Shown: positions 22,187 through 33,640, counted from the first letter of the stretch. The stretch is DNA of 64,000 nt from Lactarius indigo (GCA_025766275.1 JAFKAC010000005.1:2356001-2420000), one strand, 5' to 3'. Notes: a model not told the origin generated them from the sequence alone. Program-made: numbers and translations.

Positions 22187-23846
22187 CTAGTATCGTATCC
22201 TTTTCGTCCTGGTCGAATTCTGGAACTTCGATGTTTCTCTCCGTAGCAGTCTGCAAGGATGGATCTAACCGCTATTGATGAGATCGATAGAAAAAAAACC
22301 GCGCGACGCACCTGCTCGTACGCTCCCGCTCGATTTCCAGCCGCTCCACCTCCTCTTGTGACAACATCCCCCACAGCCTTTTAAATTCCTCGGCTTCCGC
22401 CCAGTCCCTCCACACGCTCCGCAAGATCCGCGGGCCCCAACTCTCCTTTGGCATTCGGCCCCACCAGAGCCCGAGACCGGTCTTGTCCTTGGCGCCTCTG
22501 CGCTCGCCGCTTGCTTTATCTGGAGCCCACAAATGACGCCCCGCTCGGTCGCATCCTTCTTATGCTTCGTGAATTCCTCGTGCACTGCGTGTGCGACCAG
22601 GGGCTTCGAAGGCCGAGATCGAGTCAGAGCTAGTGTGTGAACTCCTCTGACGTGGGCCCGGAGTGTCGGCGGTACTCGATCTTGATGTGGTCTGGCAGGT
22701 GGTGGTTATCCACCTGCAGGTCGTTCTGAAGCCGGTGAGTGAAGGCAACGAACGAGAGTGGGGATTCGCCCGGGACGAAAGCTGAGATTGAAACGGGATT
22801 CTGGAACCTTGCCGCCGCCCACTGCGAGCTCCATGCTGCTCAGGCTGTCCTGATCCTCCAACTTGGCGCAGATCTGCGCCGCGACGGTCCGCCCACGGTG
22901 CCAACAGTGGATCAAGCTTGGCGCAGAAAGTTCGCGCAAATTGCTCTGATGTGACGAGCGATTCGCACAAATTCCATACTAAGATCACGGATGCGGGCGC
23001 ACATTTATCTCGAACTGGATGCGAATCGATACGAACGCGACGGATTGCTGGGCTTGTACCGCGGGCTTCTCTTCCGAGCTACTCATGCGATGAGAGTGGG
23101 CTACAAGCGGTGAGAGCGACAGCAGACGGCTCACAAGTCCACGTGCTTTGTCGGCACAAAGGGCTTCGCGATTATGAACCGCGCGGGGGGGGGTACCCGG
23201 ATGGCTCTGGTCCAGCTCCATCCGTGACGCGGCCGCGGCCGTGGAAACTGCGGGAGTCCCACCTGCCGCATACGATGTCGTATTATTAGTGATGCGAACC
23301 GCACCGCCCGAATGACAGTGCGCGTCCCACCTCTCGCGACGAAATCCGACCCGTCCGAGTCAACCTCCCCCGCATCGGGGATGTCGTCTCCCGAGCCGGG
23401 GTCAGCATAGCTCACGACGCCGCCACGTCTCGGGCGCACCGAGGTTGACACTGCTGTCGCGGCTGCGGCGAAGGCACTCGAGCTGGAGAGGGCGGGTTGC
23501 ATAAGGAGCGCCACGCCTACAAACATGCACGAGGCGTAGGTCGATTGAAGCGCCTATAGAATTCTTGGGAGCGGGGTACAGCCTGTACCGCGCGGGTCGT
23601 AAGGGCGAAGGGAATATGACCCGGCTATGGTGATTGACACGGGATGGGCTGAATGTGTGGTACAAGTGGCGGAGGTGTGATAGTGGCAGCTTCGGGTGTG
23701 GGCACAAGATCGCTGTTTTGTTTTGCTAGGTGGCTGCGTCGTGACGCCGTACGCGGGGTCGGGGTCGGGGTCGGAGTTTTCGACCAATTTGCGGTATTTT
23801 TCTGGTAAGCTGCATGAAGGCGTAGTTGTAAACAGCAACAACCAAA
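22187..23846 (-). pseudogene. SNF5/SMARCB1-like pseudogene, copy 1
   Basis: SNF5 is a core subunit of SWI/SNF chromatin remodellers. Fragments on the minus strand, in family order: an N-terminal piece near 23800 (LHAAYQKN-like in sister copies), SYADPGSGDDIPDAGEVDSD-SDFVA (23300-23420), PPARFIIAKPFVPTKH, then FVWNLCESLVTSEQFARTFC (22930-22990), a piece equivalent to AQIRAQLEDQDS, HEEFTKHKKDATERG (22540-22585), WGRMPKESWGPRILRS followed by VWRDWAEAEEFKRLW, EEVERLEIERE and the C-terminal exon ending in TAG at 22187. These pieces lie in different frames because of indels, so the gene is dead. A LINE has inserted at its 5' end. The assignment rests on recalled similarity to fungal SNF5 proteins. 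Confidence 0.75.
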
Positions 23847-25277
23847 ATGCTCCTCTTCCTCTTACCACCACCATCCCCTATGCCTTCTGACTTTCAGTAC
23901 CCTCCAGTACCACCTGAATTTGCCAACATGTTCAATGACACTCTGGACCGTGCTATTGCTTCTGGACGAGTCCCTGCTGACTCCCCCTCCTCTCCTCCCA
24001 CCTCCCCTTCTGACAAACAAGGTATCGACTATATCCTTGAGTGTTTCAACTGCATCGATCCCGATGTCACCAGGGTCAACCTGATGGCGGAGTTGATCGA
24101 CATCCTCAATGCTCCTGCTGGCCAACTTGAAGGCCTCTCCCCCCTGCACTGGCTTGGCCTCAACCCCCTTGTCAGGCTTGGCGCCCCTCTTGGCCACCTC
24201 GGCCCCTCTCCCCCTCCTCCCCCTTTCCCGCTCGAAGACGTGCGTCTTGCCGTCTCCAATATCATGGATGAGACTCTGCTCCCATCACTTGCCTTGCTTC
24301 TGAAGGGTTCCAATACAACCACTCGTGCTCTGGAGGCGTTTAATCAGCGCCTTGACTCCATAGAAGCCCACATCCACTCCTCCCCTCCTGCTCCGGTGCC
24401 TGTTTTGGAGGCCCCCCCTCTTTCCCCCCCTGTAGTGCCCCCTCAGGACGTGGAAATGGAACCCACTCCAACACCCCTTCCTCCCCCTGCTCCCCCTGTT
24501 TCAAAGCCCCGTGCCTTGCAACCCTCTGCCCAGACTCCCACACCTGCTCCGGCTAAGGCCAAACCCGCCCCAGTGCCTGCTCCTGTAAAGCCCTCACGCC
24601 CTACTAAACCCTCCTTTGCCGCTATGGCAAGGTCTCCAGCACGACCCTCTCTGGTCGTGTCTCTCTGCCCACCTACAGAAGGTACCACTAACCCTCCTGC
24701 GGTTCGTCGCACCCCCCAGGAGATAGTGACTCACCTCAACGCCGTGCTCCATTCGGAAGGACATGCGGTCTCCCTGTCTGCCGCTCGGTGGACAGCTAGG
24801 AACAACCTCGTGGTCACTGCTGGACCTGACACCACGGCGCATCACCTCACCTCCTCCTCCCACCTTATCTCTGACAGCCTCGCGACATTCCTCTCTGCCA
24901 ACTCTTCCCCACTCCCTGTCCTGGCCAGGGAGAATTGCAAATGGTCTCGCCTTCTTGTCAACGGTATTCCCACTGGAGCTTCCCCTACTCGCGGACCTTA
25001 CACCCCCTCCGAACTCCATGCAGCTCTCCTAGCGGATAACCCCGCTTGCCGAGGTCTGAGATTCACACAGGCCCCATCTTGGGTGCGGGCACCGAGCACT
25101 TACAAACCCGGATCTGTTTCGTCCATGGTACTGACCTTTGAGGACCCTTTGGGGGACTCACTGCGTTCGCTCCTGGCGGATAAGGTCCTTTTTGCCTTTG
25201 GGCACATTGGGGAGTTGAAGTGCTGGAAGGCCAAGCCTAGGAGCAAGGCAACGGCTCCTCCGGCTGCTTCCTCCTGA
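23847..25277 (+). CDS. LINE ORF1 (gag-like) protein
   Basis: A 476-residue frame with an N-terminal region lacking catalytic motifs (GIDYILECFNCIDPDVTRVN), a long Pro/Ala/Lys-rich spacer at about residues 185-260 (many PPPAPP runs), and a C-terminal RNA-binding-like region containing NCKWSRLLVNGIPTGA and LLADNPACRGLRF, the pattern seen in ORF1 of fungal Tad1-like LINEs. The true start may be the second Met (MPSDFQYPP) because the first lies exactly at the insertion boundary. It should bind element RNA. The frame is fully open, so the insertion is probably young. It has strongly C-rich codon use compared with neighbours. Confidence 0.75.
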   Translation: MLLFLLPPPSPMPSDFQYPPVPPEFANMFNDTLDRAIASGRVPADSPSSPPTSPSDKQGIDYILECFNCIDPDVTRVNLMAELIDILNAPAGQLEGLSPLHWLGLNPLVRLGAPLGHLGPSPPPPPFPLEDVRLAVSNIMDETLLPSLALLLKGSNTTTRALEAFNQRLDSIEAHIHSSPPAPVPVLEAPPLSPPVVPPQDVEMEPTPTPLPPPAPPVSKPRALQPSAQTPTPAPAKAKPAPVPAPVKPSRPTKPSFAAMARSPARPSLVVSLCPPTEGTTNPPAVRRTPQEIVTHLNAVLHSEGHAVSLSAARWTARNNLVVTAGPDTTAHHLTSSSHLISDSLATFLSANSSPLPVLARENCKWSRLLVNGIPTGASPTRGPYTPSELHAALLADNPACRGLRFTQAPSWVRAPSTYKPGSVSSMVLTFEDPLGDSLRSLLADKVLFAFGHIGELKCWKAKPRSKATAPPAASS

Positions 25278-25794
25278 GGACTTGCTCCTCTTTCCCACTT
25301 ACTCACCCCTCTCTTCTCTCTCACACTCCTCGCCCCCCATCTCGCACTTACTACCCCCCCCTTTTTCCACCGGCCCAGGCTTCTCATCATGGCCTGGGCC
25401 ATGTACGTTCTTTCCTATGGTACCCTGGGCTTCCTTTGGAAGGTGCCCCCACGCTCCCTTGACCCCCTCATTTAGTGCACCGTCTTTACCTCTCGTATAT
25501 CTCCATTTTTACCCTCCTACTCACTCTCGTCCCCCATCCCCCCTCCCCTGTCGTTCGCATTCTATCCAGGCCATGAGTCCCCTCTTATGGGGATGTTTCC
25601 TGTTTACCTAGTGGAGGTAGTATAGCGTGTAGCTTGGCGGCGGAGGGTACAGGTGGAGCTGGGGCAGCAACATCCGGCACGATCAAGTGCTCGGTGACTG
25701 CCCTATGGGTTTACATACAGAGTAGCGGGCTGGGGGTGGAGGACCGGTCTTGTATTACTTACTGCCCCGGAATAAAACTGATCCAAAAAAAAAA
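23847..25794 (+). mobile_element. ORF1-only LINE-type retroelement with poly(A) tail and TSDs
   Basis: Bounded by a perfect 16-bp target-site duplication, aacagcaacaaccaaa at 23831-23846 and 25795-25810. It carries one ORF, then about 500 bp of C/T-rich 3' sequence ending gaataaaactgatcc and a run of A. There is no reverse transcriptase or endonuclease reading frame. The exact flanking duplication shows this is a complete insertion product, not a damaged long element, so it was probably mobilised by a LINE in trans. It sits in the 5' end of psi-SNF5 copy 1. Confidence 0.85.
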
Positions 25795-25810
25795 AACAGC
25801 AACAACCAAA

Positions 25811-26075
25811 GTGAAAAGAGTGGGGACTTGGAAAGAGAGTGCTGGAGGAAAGAAAGTCGATGAATAGAGCCTTCGACAAGCATGAGCACGAAGGCGAGTA
25901 GCAGGAAGCGCGTCGCGGAAAGTGTGGAAGCTTCTCGGAGGTGGTCAATGTAGTTTAGTCTAAAGCGCGAGGCAGCGCGAAGGACGGGACTCTCAGCTAG
26001 CCCATGTTTGAGTTCGCTCGTTGTCAGTTCTGTTCGGTATTTCATTCTAGTTTCTCTCAGTATCAAACTACAATA
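25811..26075. repeat. SNF5 5'-flank repeat (displaced by LINE)
   Basis: Continuation of the SNF5-copy-1 5' flank beyond the LINE. It matches 33800-34030 and 55270-55320 (gtcgacgaatagagcc.tcga, cgcgg.ga.a.ggaa) and in part 40640-40760. No ORF with recognisable content. Confidence 0.5.
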
Positions 26076-26220
26076 GGGTCTTTCAAAGTTCCCTTATTTT
26101 GGTACATTTTTGTTTCATTAAATTTTTTCACATTATCGTCCAATTTACACCCAAAACGGGCTTAATGGGCGTTTTAATGGGTTTAATAAGGGACCAAAAT
26201 AAGGGAACTTTGAAAGACCC
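26076..26220. mobile_element. 145-bp MITE with 28-bp perfect terminal inverted repeats, TA target
   Basis: The element begins gggtctttcaaag and ends with its exact reverse complement ctttgaaagaccc. The inverted repeats are identical over 28 bp. TA lies directly outside both ends (26074-26075 and 26221-26222), the target duplication of Tc1/mariner-type elements. The core is AT-rich and has no ORF, so it is non-autonomous. Confidence 0.85.
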
Positions 26221-26499
26221 TAATATCATCTACTAGTATTGATCTTACCGTACAGTACTCGTACCCAGCACTGCATTTACTCGCCAGACACCGGACCAAA
26301 CTCACATCTGAACTACTTCATTTCCCTTAGTCAGTCAGGTAAAACATGCTCCTCCTCGGTTCTATTCGACCTCTACTGTGCATCAGTTTGTAATCCCTGA
26401 CTGCGGTTCGGCACCAGTAATATTTTAAGCAAAAAGCGGGAAAGGTGGAGAGTCGAGGCATCCTAAGCCAAGGCCATAGATTCGCGACGCAAAAGCCTG

Positions 26500-26720
26500 C
26501 CCTCAGGTCCACCGCTTCTTCACCTTTACCTTGCGCACTCTGCCACGGCTGCTGAATCGTTGGTGTTGCGCAGTCGTCGTAGTTCTAACCACCTGTTGGC
26601 CGTATCTATAGATACCTCACGCACGCAGAACAACGCCCACGCTGGCGCGAAGATGGCCGATACAGTAATCGACCCTAAGAGAAAAACATACGTCCTATAT
26701 CTCACTCCAATTCCGCACCC
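26500..26720 (+). pseudogene. Histone H2A.Z pseudogene copy 1 (5' part)
   Basis: The plus strand contains cctgttggccgtatctatagatacctc, which reads PVGRIYRYL, the H2A signature (FPVGRIHRYLK). It is preceded by GCTGCTGAATCGTTG.. sequence conserved with the other copies and followed by frame-shifted remains of the next block. The 3' half (GDEELD... and C-terminus) is missing here. The 5' flank 26320-26480 (tagtcagtcaggt, ccctgactgcggtt) is shared with the copies near 41, 50 and 56 kb. Confidence 0.6.
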
Positions 26721-26759
26721 CCCTTGCATTGCTTCCTCAATTACCTAGTATCCGCGTGA

Positions 26760-27030
26760 TATGATTCCGTATTCTTGTTCATCACCGTCTACATTCATTT
26801 CTCTTATTATCATCTATGCTTCTTTGGTCGGCATTTGTTAACTTCCACAATGCGGGTATGAAAAACAAACCGTGCTCTAGGAACTGGTGTCTGTGTCTGT
26901 CTTGATGCACTTGTCAGAGAGAGGAAAAGGAAGTCAACCCCGTAGTAGGGCCAGTCGTCCTTTTTAAGTACTCCATCGACGAGACACCCAGCTGCCGCCG
27001 TCGTATACGCTATCCGAATGACCGTCAAGG
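26760..27030 (-). repeat. Segment homologous to 3.37-3.62 kb
   Basis: Shares caccgtctacattc, ctcttatta, tgcgggta, gtgtctgtgtc-like and gaatgaccgtcaagg blocks with the region 3' of P450 copy 1. A minus-strand frame of 113 residues spans it (LTVIRIAYTTAAAGCLVDGV). The protein is not recognised and the other copy is frame-shifted, so it is probably a relic of an unidentified gene. Confidence 0.5.
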
Positions 27031-29524
27031 GGCCTAAGCTCTGCGTCTGGTAGGACCATAACTTACGTCCAGCTACTTGTTTATAGTGAGCGAAACTGGG
27101 TCGGACACGCGTTCGGAAAATGCGGTCGAGCAGCAATGGCCCACCATTCACGACGTCCGACTATCCCGCCTGTCGTCGTGTGAGAGTGCAGGGATGAACG
27201 TGCTAGGTATGAGGAGGATTAAATCGGACAATCGAGGAGAACGGGGTCCCACTGGTTTGTGTGGCCCAGGTTACCACCCCGTTCGAGAATGTCGAGCTTG
27301 TAATGAATTCTTAGATGACGACATGATCGTGTCTCGCGGGGGAGGGATGGTGACGACATTTGAGGATAAACAAGGATACCATGTCGACATAGTTATCGTC
27401 AGCGCGAACTAGTCTCCTGTGTCTTGACCCCAGTGAACAACGGCCCCATCTGCGCCCGGACGACCGCCTCCCTGAACGCCCAACCGTCCGCCGTGCTCCA
27501 ACGTACCCCGCTGCCCCCAGTTCCCGTGTCCGCCCCTGGGCTGCTGGTTCCCGTGTCGCTGATATTGGCTAGCTCGGTACTCGCCCGGCGAGCGGCGAGT
27601 GCGGACACCGAGCGAGGGTCCCCGTGCCCCGAGAAGGTGGGTTACGCCATGTGCAGTGGGAGCGCTACGCGTAGCACTGTCAAGTGCGCATTCGGGTTCG
27701 TCATGGCTGCGAACGGGTGTCGCCAATGCTGTCTGGGGCATCGACGGCGTTTCGCGTTTTCCGTCCTCGTCTCTGCCGCGCTAGTTAGGTTTCGCTTTTC
27801 TCGAGGCTGTCCGTGCCTGCGTGTGATCGTCGAGACGAGCCAATCCAAGCAACGCCGTTTGCATGCCGGGCGATGGGCACAAGGATTGGCGTGGTCAATG
27901 ATTTCCGTGGGCGTGTGTACGCCGTCTGACCCGCGACTGCGCGAGAGAGCCTCAGGATCACCCATTATTTGTCCGGACCTCCTTGGACCCGGGCGCTGAA
28001 CCGGCGAAATTGTCAACTTGGTCGCAGCGCGACGAATAAGTGAGGAGGAACGCACCGTTGATCTTGGCTTTGGGTAGATCTATGCACGCACGCACTTCCT
28101 CTTCGAGAGCGTGTCCACCGTGCCTGCGAACCCGTATAGTGCAGCAGAGCCAGTTACGCGCAAGCTATGTCGACCCCAACCCCCAGACCGACCGTGCGGA
28201 TGGTGAAGAGCAGTGCAGTGTAGATGCAGCATGGGTGCGCAAGTCGTAGTGCATGTAGATCCAATTCAAGCGAGTGAATCAGCAGGATCGTCGAAGGTTT
28301 TGTGAGTGCGTGCGTTGCGTCTGAACGTCTGTGAGCGTCATCGTTACAGGTCGAGCGTTGCAGGATTTATTCCAGAAAAAAAACTTGGACTGAGGTTAGG
28401 TGCGAAAAGACAGATCACTTGCAAACTGACACGGTGAGATGGTTGGTGATCGGACTCTGCGGCCTAACAAGTAGGTCGTATACAACGTCTCCTGTGTCAA
28501 GTGTCAATAACACAAACCCCTATTAGTGCCCTGCAGTCGTTTGTCACGCACTAGGAAAAAATAATGTGATGGTTATTTTGGTGAAAGGTTGGCACTGCGA
28601 AAGAATGTGCACCATTTCTCGGTCAATGACATAGACAATGTGAGGACCCTCTGCATCGACTGTAACCCAAGGTGTCTCTATGCACCCTTCTGGCTTTTGA
28701 AACATGCTGAAAGATATGAAGAAACGGGGCAGACATTCGCGGCCATGTACTCTATAGTTAGGTGGTACCGCGCGGGGTTCTTGTTCTGCATGCGTCCCAC
28801 TGAGGGAAAAGTAAAGGATCAAAGCAAAGAAAAGACACGAACCAGAAATACGCTCTTGTATGCATCTCTTTTTCTCCTCGCCATCATTGACAGGGGTCTA
28901 GAAAAACGTGGTTGAAGGTGGGGTGTATGCGAGTCGCGTCGTTCGGTGAGCGAGTGGGAGGACGGGCATGGGAAAGCGAGCAGGTGATGAGCATAACGCC
29001 TCCACACAGTACCGCGGTTTCTTTAGGGCGGGGGCCAACGGAGGAGGGAGGCAAGGAGGCTAGGATGAGGCGGGTGGTGGGTTCGGTAGAAGAAGCAGGA
29101 TACCCCGGGCCGTGGCTGAGGAGGGTTGCTTGTGCTTTGTTTCTCTTTTTGCTTTTGCCGTTTTTGCTCATCTACATTTCTGATCGGTTCTTTCCTGCTT
29201 TTTCGGCGGCGCCTCCTGTCGATAAAGATGACGGAGGTCGTTCGCGATTGATACGATGACCCTTAATTACATTGGGATCTGGCTTCACACAGCCCAGGCC
29301 TGTCAAACTTCAAGTTTATGCAGCATCTCCGAGTCAGCCAGTGGCACGAGCATCTCTAGGTTGATCACTAGTTTAGTTGGTGAATATATCCACAACAGTA
29401 AGCACGCGGCTGTTTTCTCGGCGTGAGTAAATCTAAGCTTGGATCCCCCTTGTACAACATGGAAATTGGTAAGTCAAATTTCGACAGTCATCTTAGCTGT
29501 ACTGCAACACCGCCATAGATACCT
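27031..29524. other. Long region without an identified gene
   Basis: Several ORFs but no firm gene. 27409-27741 (minus) is Gly/Arg/Gln-rich and probably compositional. 28912-29259 (plus) encodes a frame with one hydrophobic helix (ACALFLFLLLPFLLIYI) preceded by basic residues, which could be a small membrane protein. 29290-29420 matches the 3' flank of P450 copy 1 (cagtaagcacgcggctgtttt). An RNA or protein search would be needed to say more. Confidence 0.35.
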
Positions 29525-31404
29525 TCACTCGTACAAATCCAGTGCCCCCTTTAGCAAACCTTCAGCCTCTGCAAACCGAGGGACCGCCTTGTACTCGAAA
29601 GGTGAAGGATAACTGTGCTGGCTAGTCATTACGAACTCAAAGCGAGAACAAGCAAGAGACACATACGCAATGATGCCCCTAATGACAATCGTGCGCAAGT
29701 CCAGCTCGGCTTGTACACCTTCAGGACGCTCGAATCGCATCGCCCAAAGTAGCGTCGCAAAGTCGATCGCCAACGTGCCTTTTGCAACGTATCTCCCAGG
29801 GCATATGCGCCGCCCAAAACCAAACGACATGTGTCCCTCCTCCCTGCCGTCCAGTACCTTGACTCGGCAATTCTCGTCTAGATATCTAGCCGGATTAAAC
29901 TGCTCCGCGTCGGTGCCAAACACGTCCGGCTCTGAATCGATCAGGCGCATGTTCTGGAGACAGACCGTCCCCTTGGGTATAAACATGCCCTCGTACCAGT
30001 CGTCCGCAATTGGGGTGCGCGGAAAACCAAAGGGGACGATGGGCGACCAGCGCAATGTCTCTTTGACCATCGCACGGAAGTAGGGGAGAGAGGGGAGATC
30101 GGCAAAGGTTGGTGGACGAGCGCTCCCGACTACCTCGTCTAGCTCGGCGTGCGCCAGGTTCTGAACCTCGGGGTACGCAAGCATGGCGAGGACCCACCAC
30201 AAGAGGGTAGTAGACGTCGTCTCCCCACCTGCGGCGCTACAGTAGGTAATACCTTCAGATTTCTGCAGAGTTGGGCAGTACATGTTTGGGACCTACAGCA
30301 TGGTACCAACGAGCCAAGCCTGCTCACGTTCTGAAAGGTCATGTCTACTTCGATTTGTGATCACTGTTGCAGCGAAACTCGGTCGATCGATTCCATTCAC
30401 CTAGTGTTGGAGATATGACTTGTGTCGTTGACTTTCCCCTACTGCGATGACTTACCAAGTCGTCTGCAACTTTGCCGAGAAGACCTTCGAACCTGAGCGA
30501 ATCTTGAACGAACCAGTACTCTGCATCCCGTTTCCACTTGGCAAACCTAAGCAGCACGTAAGAAAAGAAACCCCACAATTAATGCAACGATATACCTACC
30601 TACTCGGAATATATCTCATCCAAGTGAAAAGCTCAACAAGACGAGTTCCAGGCTCCATCTCGTGCAACAAGCGCCCCGTATGTTTTGCGACTCCAACGAC
30701 AAGGGGGTTATCTTCCGAATCTACCGGCGGAATATGGTAATTGACGGTAAACATTATGGACCATGCATGTCGTTGGAGATGCTTCATCAGAGCAGGGGGG
30801 TTCTTCATCAGCGCAAGCGCCAGCATGAGGGCTTCGCGGCCTTGGATAGGATGGAAGCGCTTAACGGCCGATCTGGAGAAACCTTCGACAGCGACACGAC
30901 GGAAGCGGCGCCATCTATAAAATGTCAGTGCCGAAAAGGGTAAAACCGTAAAACGGGGTGTTGATGGCATACAAATCTCCGTAGGGCGTCAGGGAAAGGT
31001 TCAAGTTCTTTGTTAAGAATTCGCCTGCGGAGATGTAGTGCTGTCGATCGGAATATATGTCGGATCGTTTTTCGAGTAAATCGATTGCAACGCGTGGGCT
31101 ATTGATGACGAGGACTCCTTTCCCAAGGGCACTCACATACATCATCTCACCTGAAAGGGATATGAGCAGGTCTATGGAGGCACTGGAAGTGCGGAATGTC
31201 ACCATATTCATCCTTGCGTTGTGATGACAGCAACCAATCCAGATCTGCAATGTGAAGAACATCGCCAAGGATAGGGAGCCCCTTGGGGCCTGGTGGAAAT
31301 TTACGGAATGCTCTCTGAGCTCGTCTGGCTATGAGCCAGAGGACAAAGCCAACAAGGGGAGCCACAGCAAGGTGGGTGGTGTAGTTACTGGCGCTCGCAG
31401 GCAT
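29525..31404 (-). CDS. Cytochrome P450 monooxygenase, copy 4
   Basis: Intact seven-exon P450. Start Met at 31404 (MPASASNYTTHLAVAPLVG), anchor LVGFVLWLIARRA, hinge FPPGPKGLPILGD. The third exon reads WRRFRRVAVEGFSRSAVKRF and includes LMKNPPALMKHLQRH. The seventh exon is joined by a GTATGT donor and ends LDLYE. Catalytic motifs: AGGETTSTT, ETLR, WYEGMFIPKGT, FNPARYL, FGFGRRICPGR. It shares INSEPEVF/IDSEPDVF and ENCRVKVLDGRE with copy 1, and its 5' exons with copy 8. A TATA-like tatttata lies ~48 bp upstream. Confidence 0.88.
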
Positions 31405-31451
31405 TGAAGCAAAAGCAGCCGAGCCAGTGATTCCAAGTTCGTAGAAAGTTG

Positions 31452-31461
31452 CCTATAAATA
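31452..31461 (-). promoter_or_regulatory. TATA-like element upstream of P450 copy 4
   Basis: On the minus strand the sequence reads tatttatagg, ~48 bp before the start codon. The same motif is at 52799-52808 before copy 8 (~33 bp from its ATG), and a weaker form (tatttatgg) at 16906-16914 before copy 2. Conservation between copies is partly due to duplication, so function is inferred only. Confidence 0.4.
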
Positions 31462-32294
31462 GCAGAGTGGCCCCCAGGTCCCAGAGAGACGAGCAATTGA
31501 GTCGCCCCTCGAGCGATTAAAGCCCACTCGCTGCAGTGTTGCACGTCGCCAGTTACATTCTGTAATAGAAATTATCGGCCGCACAAACACATTTTGACAT
31601 CCCCAACTGATGTTGCTTGGTACGCTGGCAACCTCAATTTCGTTTTAGCTACATATATCACACTCTCTCAGATCTTCGGGTGGTGGAGTCCCACAGCGAT
31701 ATGACGTCGCTGATGCATCAGCGACCCACATGGGGTCGGAAAGTGGTGCAGCCTGGCCCCTCAAAAAGGGTTGCCCGATTTGGCTGCCTGGAGTGTGTGT
31801 GTGAGCGCAGCGCCAATGCTGTGCTGGCTGGCTGGCTACTTAATCCAAGCAGGGAGCCTCCCTCCTGCCCAGTGCCCACTCACATTCACCCACTTGCAAC
31901 CAGTCTACCAGGGGTCGCGCAGCGCCGTGCCATGCTACTGGCTAACTCCTCTGGTAGGTCGTAAGACTGGTGCACATCAATAGCAGTGTCCTGAGCCTTT
32001 CCACTGGGTCCGGCATCTCGGCATTTCTAGAGGATTATAAATACAGTAATGTTACGGCACAGATGCATGTCACAGTCCGCGAAACTGAGCACGTCAGAAT
32101 TTAAACATGAGGGCCTTCCCCCTTACCATATTGTAGGCCAGGCTATACTGTATTACTGTAAGATGGATCGCCTTGAAAGGGACAACACTAATTTACGAGC
32201 CCGAGCCGGAAAATCATAAGAAAAAAAAAGAACAATATAAAATGTGGGGAAATAGACTTGGAAACAGAGAGCCCCAGACTGGGGACCCGAACTA
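31462..32294. repeat. Spacer between P450 copy 4 and psi-SNF5 copy 2
   Basis: No gene. 32040-32230 matches the conserved SNF5 3' flank (gtccgcgaaactgagcacgtcagaatt, taccatattgtaggc, atttacgagcccgagccgg) also found at 21990-22110, 53165-53310 and 63730-63850. The middle part near 31780-31960 is not repeated in the window and has no identified gene. Confidence 0.5.
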
Positions 32295-33640
32295 TTATCG
32301 TATCCTTTTCATCCTGGTCGAACTCTGGAACTCCAATGTCTCTCTCCATAGCCGCCTGGGAATGACCGTGGCCCAACCCGCGACAGCACCTCCCACCGCG
32401 CCTTAAATTCCTCAGCTCCCGCACAGTCCCTCCACACACTCCACAGGATCCACAGGCCCTGACCCTCATTCAGCGTTCGGCCCCACCCGAGCCCCAGATC
32501 AGTCTTGTCCTCCATCGTCTCGAGCGCGTCTTTCGACCCACCCTCTGCGCTCGCCGCCTGTTCCATCGGGAACCCACTGATCACGCCCCACTCGAACGCT
32601 TGTGCTTCATCAACTCGTGCACCGCATGCGCGATCAGGGGGTCTGCGTCGTTCGAGTCCGAGTCAGAGGCAGAGCGGGTGCGCGAACTCTTCCGGGCTGA
32701 GTCCGGAACGTAGGTCCCACTGGGAATCTCGTATCCGTTCTCGCCGCCCCTGTCCACTGCGAACTGCTCTATCTGACGAGCGGCTCATGGAAATCCACAC
32801 GAAGTAAGCACGGATGCGGTGCGTGTCCGTCTCGAACTCAACGCAAATCGGTACGAGCGCGACGGACCGCCGAGTCTGTTTCGCGAGCTTCTCCTCCAAA
32901 CTGGCACACGATGAGAATGGGCTACAAGCGGTAGGAGAGACAGCAGGCCACTCACAAGTCCACATGCTTCGTCGGCACTAAAGGCTTCGCGATTATGAAA
33001 TGCGTGGGGGGGTATCAAACCCAGATAACTCTGGTCCAGCTTCGGCTGCCGCCGCGGAAGGCACGAGAGTCCCACCTGTCGCATACAATGCGGCACTATT
33101 GACCGCGCGAAGCACGCCATCCGAATGGCGGTGCTCGTCCCACCGCTCGCGACGAAATCTGACCCGTCCCAGCCAGGGTCAGCGTAGCTCAAGACACCAC
33201 CACGTCACATACGCGTCGAGGGCTGTCGCTGTCGCGGCGACGGTAGTGGAGCTGGAGAGGGCTAGCTACACGAGGAGCATCGCGCCCGTTTGCAGGCGTG
33301 AGGCGTAAGTAAGATTGTAGCGCCTGTGGGGTTGTTGGGAGCGGGGCGCGCGCAGCCTGGGGCTGCGCGGGTAGTTCGGAAGAGGTGGCTATCGTGGCTA
33401 GTGATGGTGGTGGTAGGTACGCGAGAGCTTGAAAGTGTGGTATAATTGTAAAAGTGGGGGAGACAGGGACAGGGGGACAGCTACAGGTGTGGGCACAAGA
33501 TTGCTACATCTTGCTAGGCGGGTGCGTCGTGACGCCGTGCGCTGGGGAGGGTCGAAGACGTCAACCAATTTGCAATATTTTTCTGGTAAGCTGCATGAAG
33601 GCGCAGTTGCGCATAGCGGAAAAAAGAAGAAAAATTACAA
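32295..33640 (-). pseudogene. SNF5/SMARCB1-like pseudogene, copy 2 (internal deletion)
   Basis: Pieces on the minus strand: N-terminal LHAAYQKNIANWLTSS near 33590, SYADPGWDGSDFVASGGTST (33130-33190), LVPICVEFETDTHRIRAYFVW (32800-32870), then an abrupt jump to SGLSPEEFAHPLCL at 32665-32710. About 300 bp of the central repeat domain are therefore missing relative to the copy at 53.4-55.1 kb. The C-terminal part has EDKTDLGLGWGRTLNEG, LRILWSVWRDCAGAEEF-like sequence and a final exon ending in TAA at 32295. Frames change several times. It lies directly upstream (in plus coordinates, right) of P450 copy 4, as in the other blocks. Confidence 0.72.

Noticed and set aside
22187..23530. Treating the SNF5-like frames as functional genes or as ORFs of a transposon
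   Set aside because: Pieces are in family order but in different frames, with deletions and stops; there are no terminal repeats or transposase motifs around them.
27077..27412. CGPGYHPVRECRAC, zinc-knuckle-like peptide
   Set aside because: Spacing does not fit CX2CX4HX4C, there is no supporting retroelement context, and the frame has no other recognisable content.
27409..27741. Gly/Arg/Gln-rich minus-strand frame resembling an RNA-binding or gag segment
   Set aside because: Composition only, with overlapping open frames on both strands in GC-rich DNA; no motif to support a gene.
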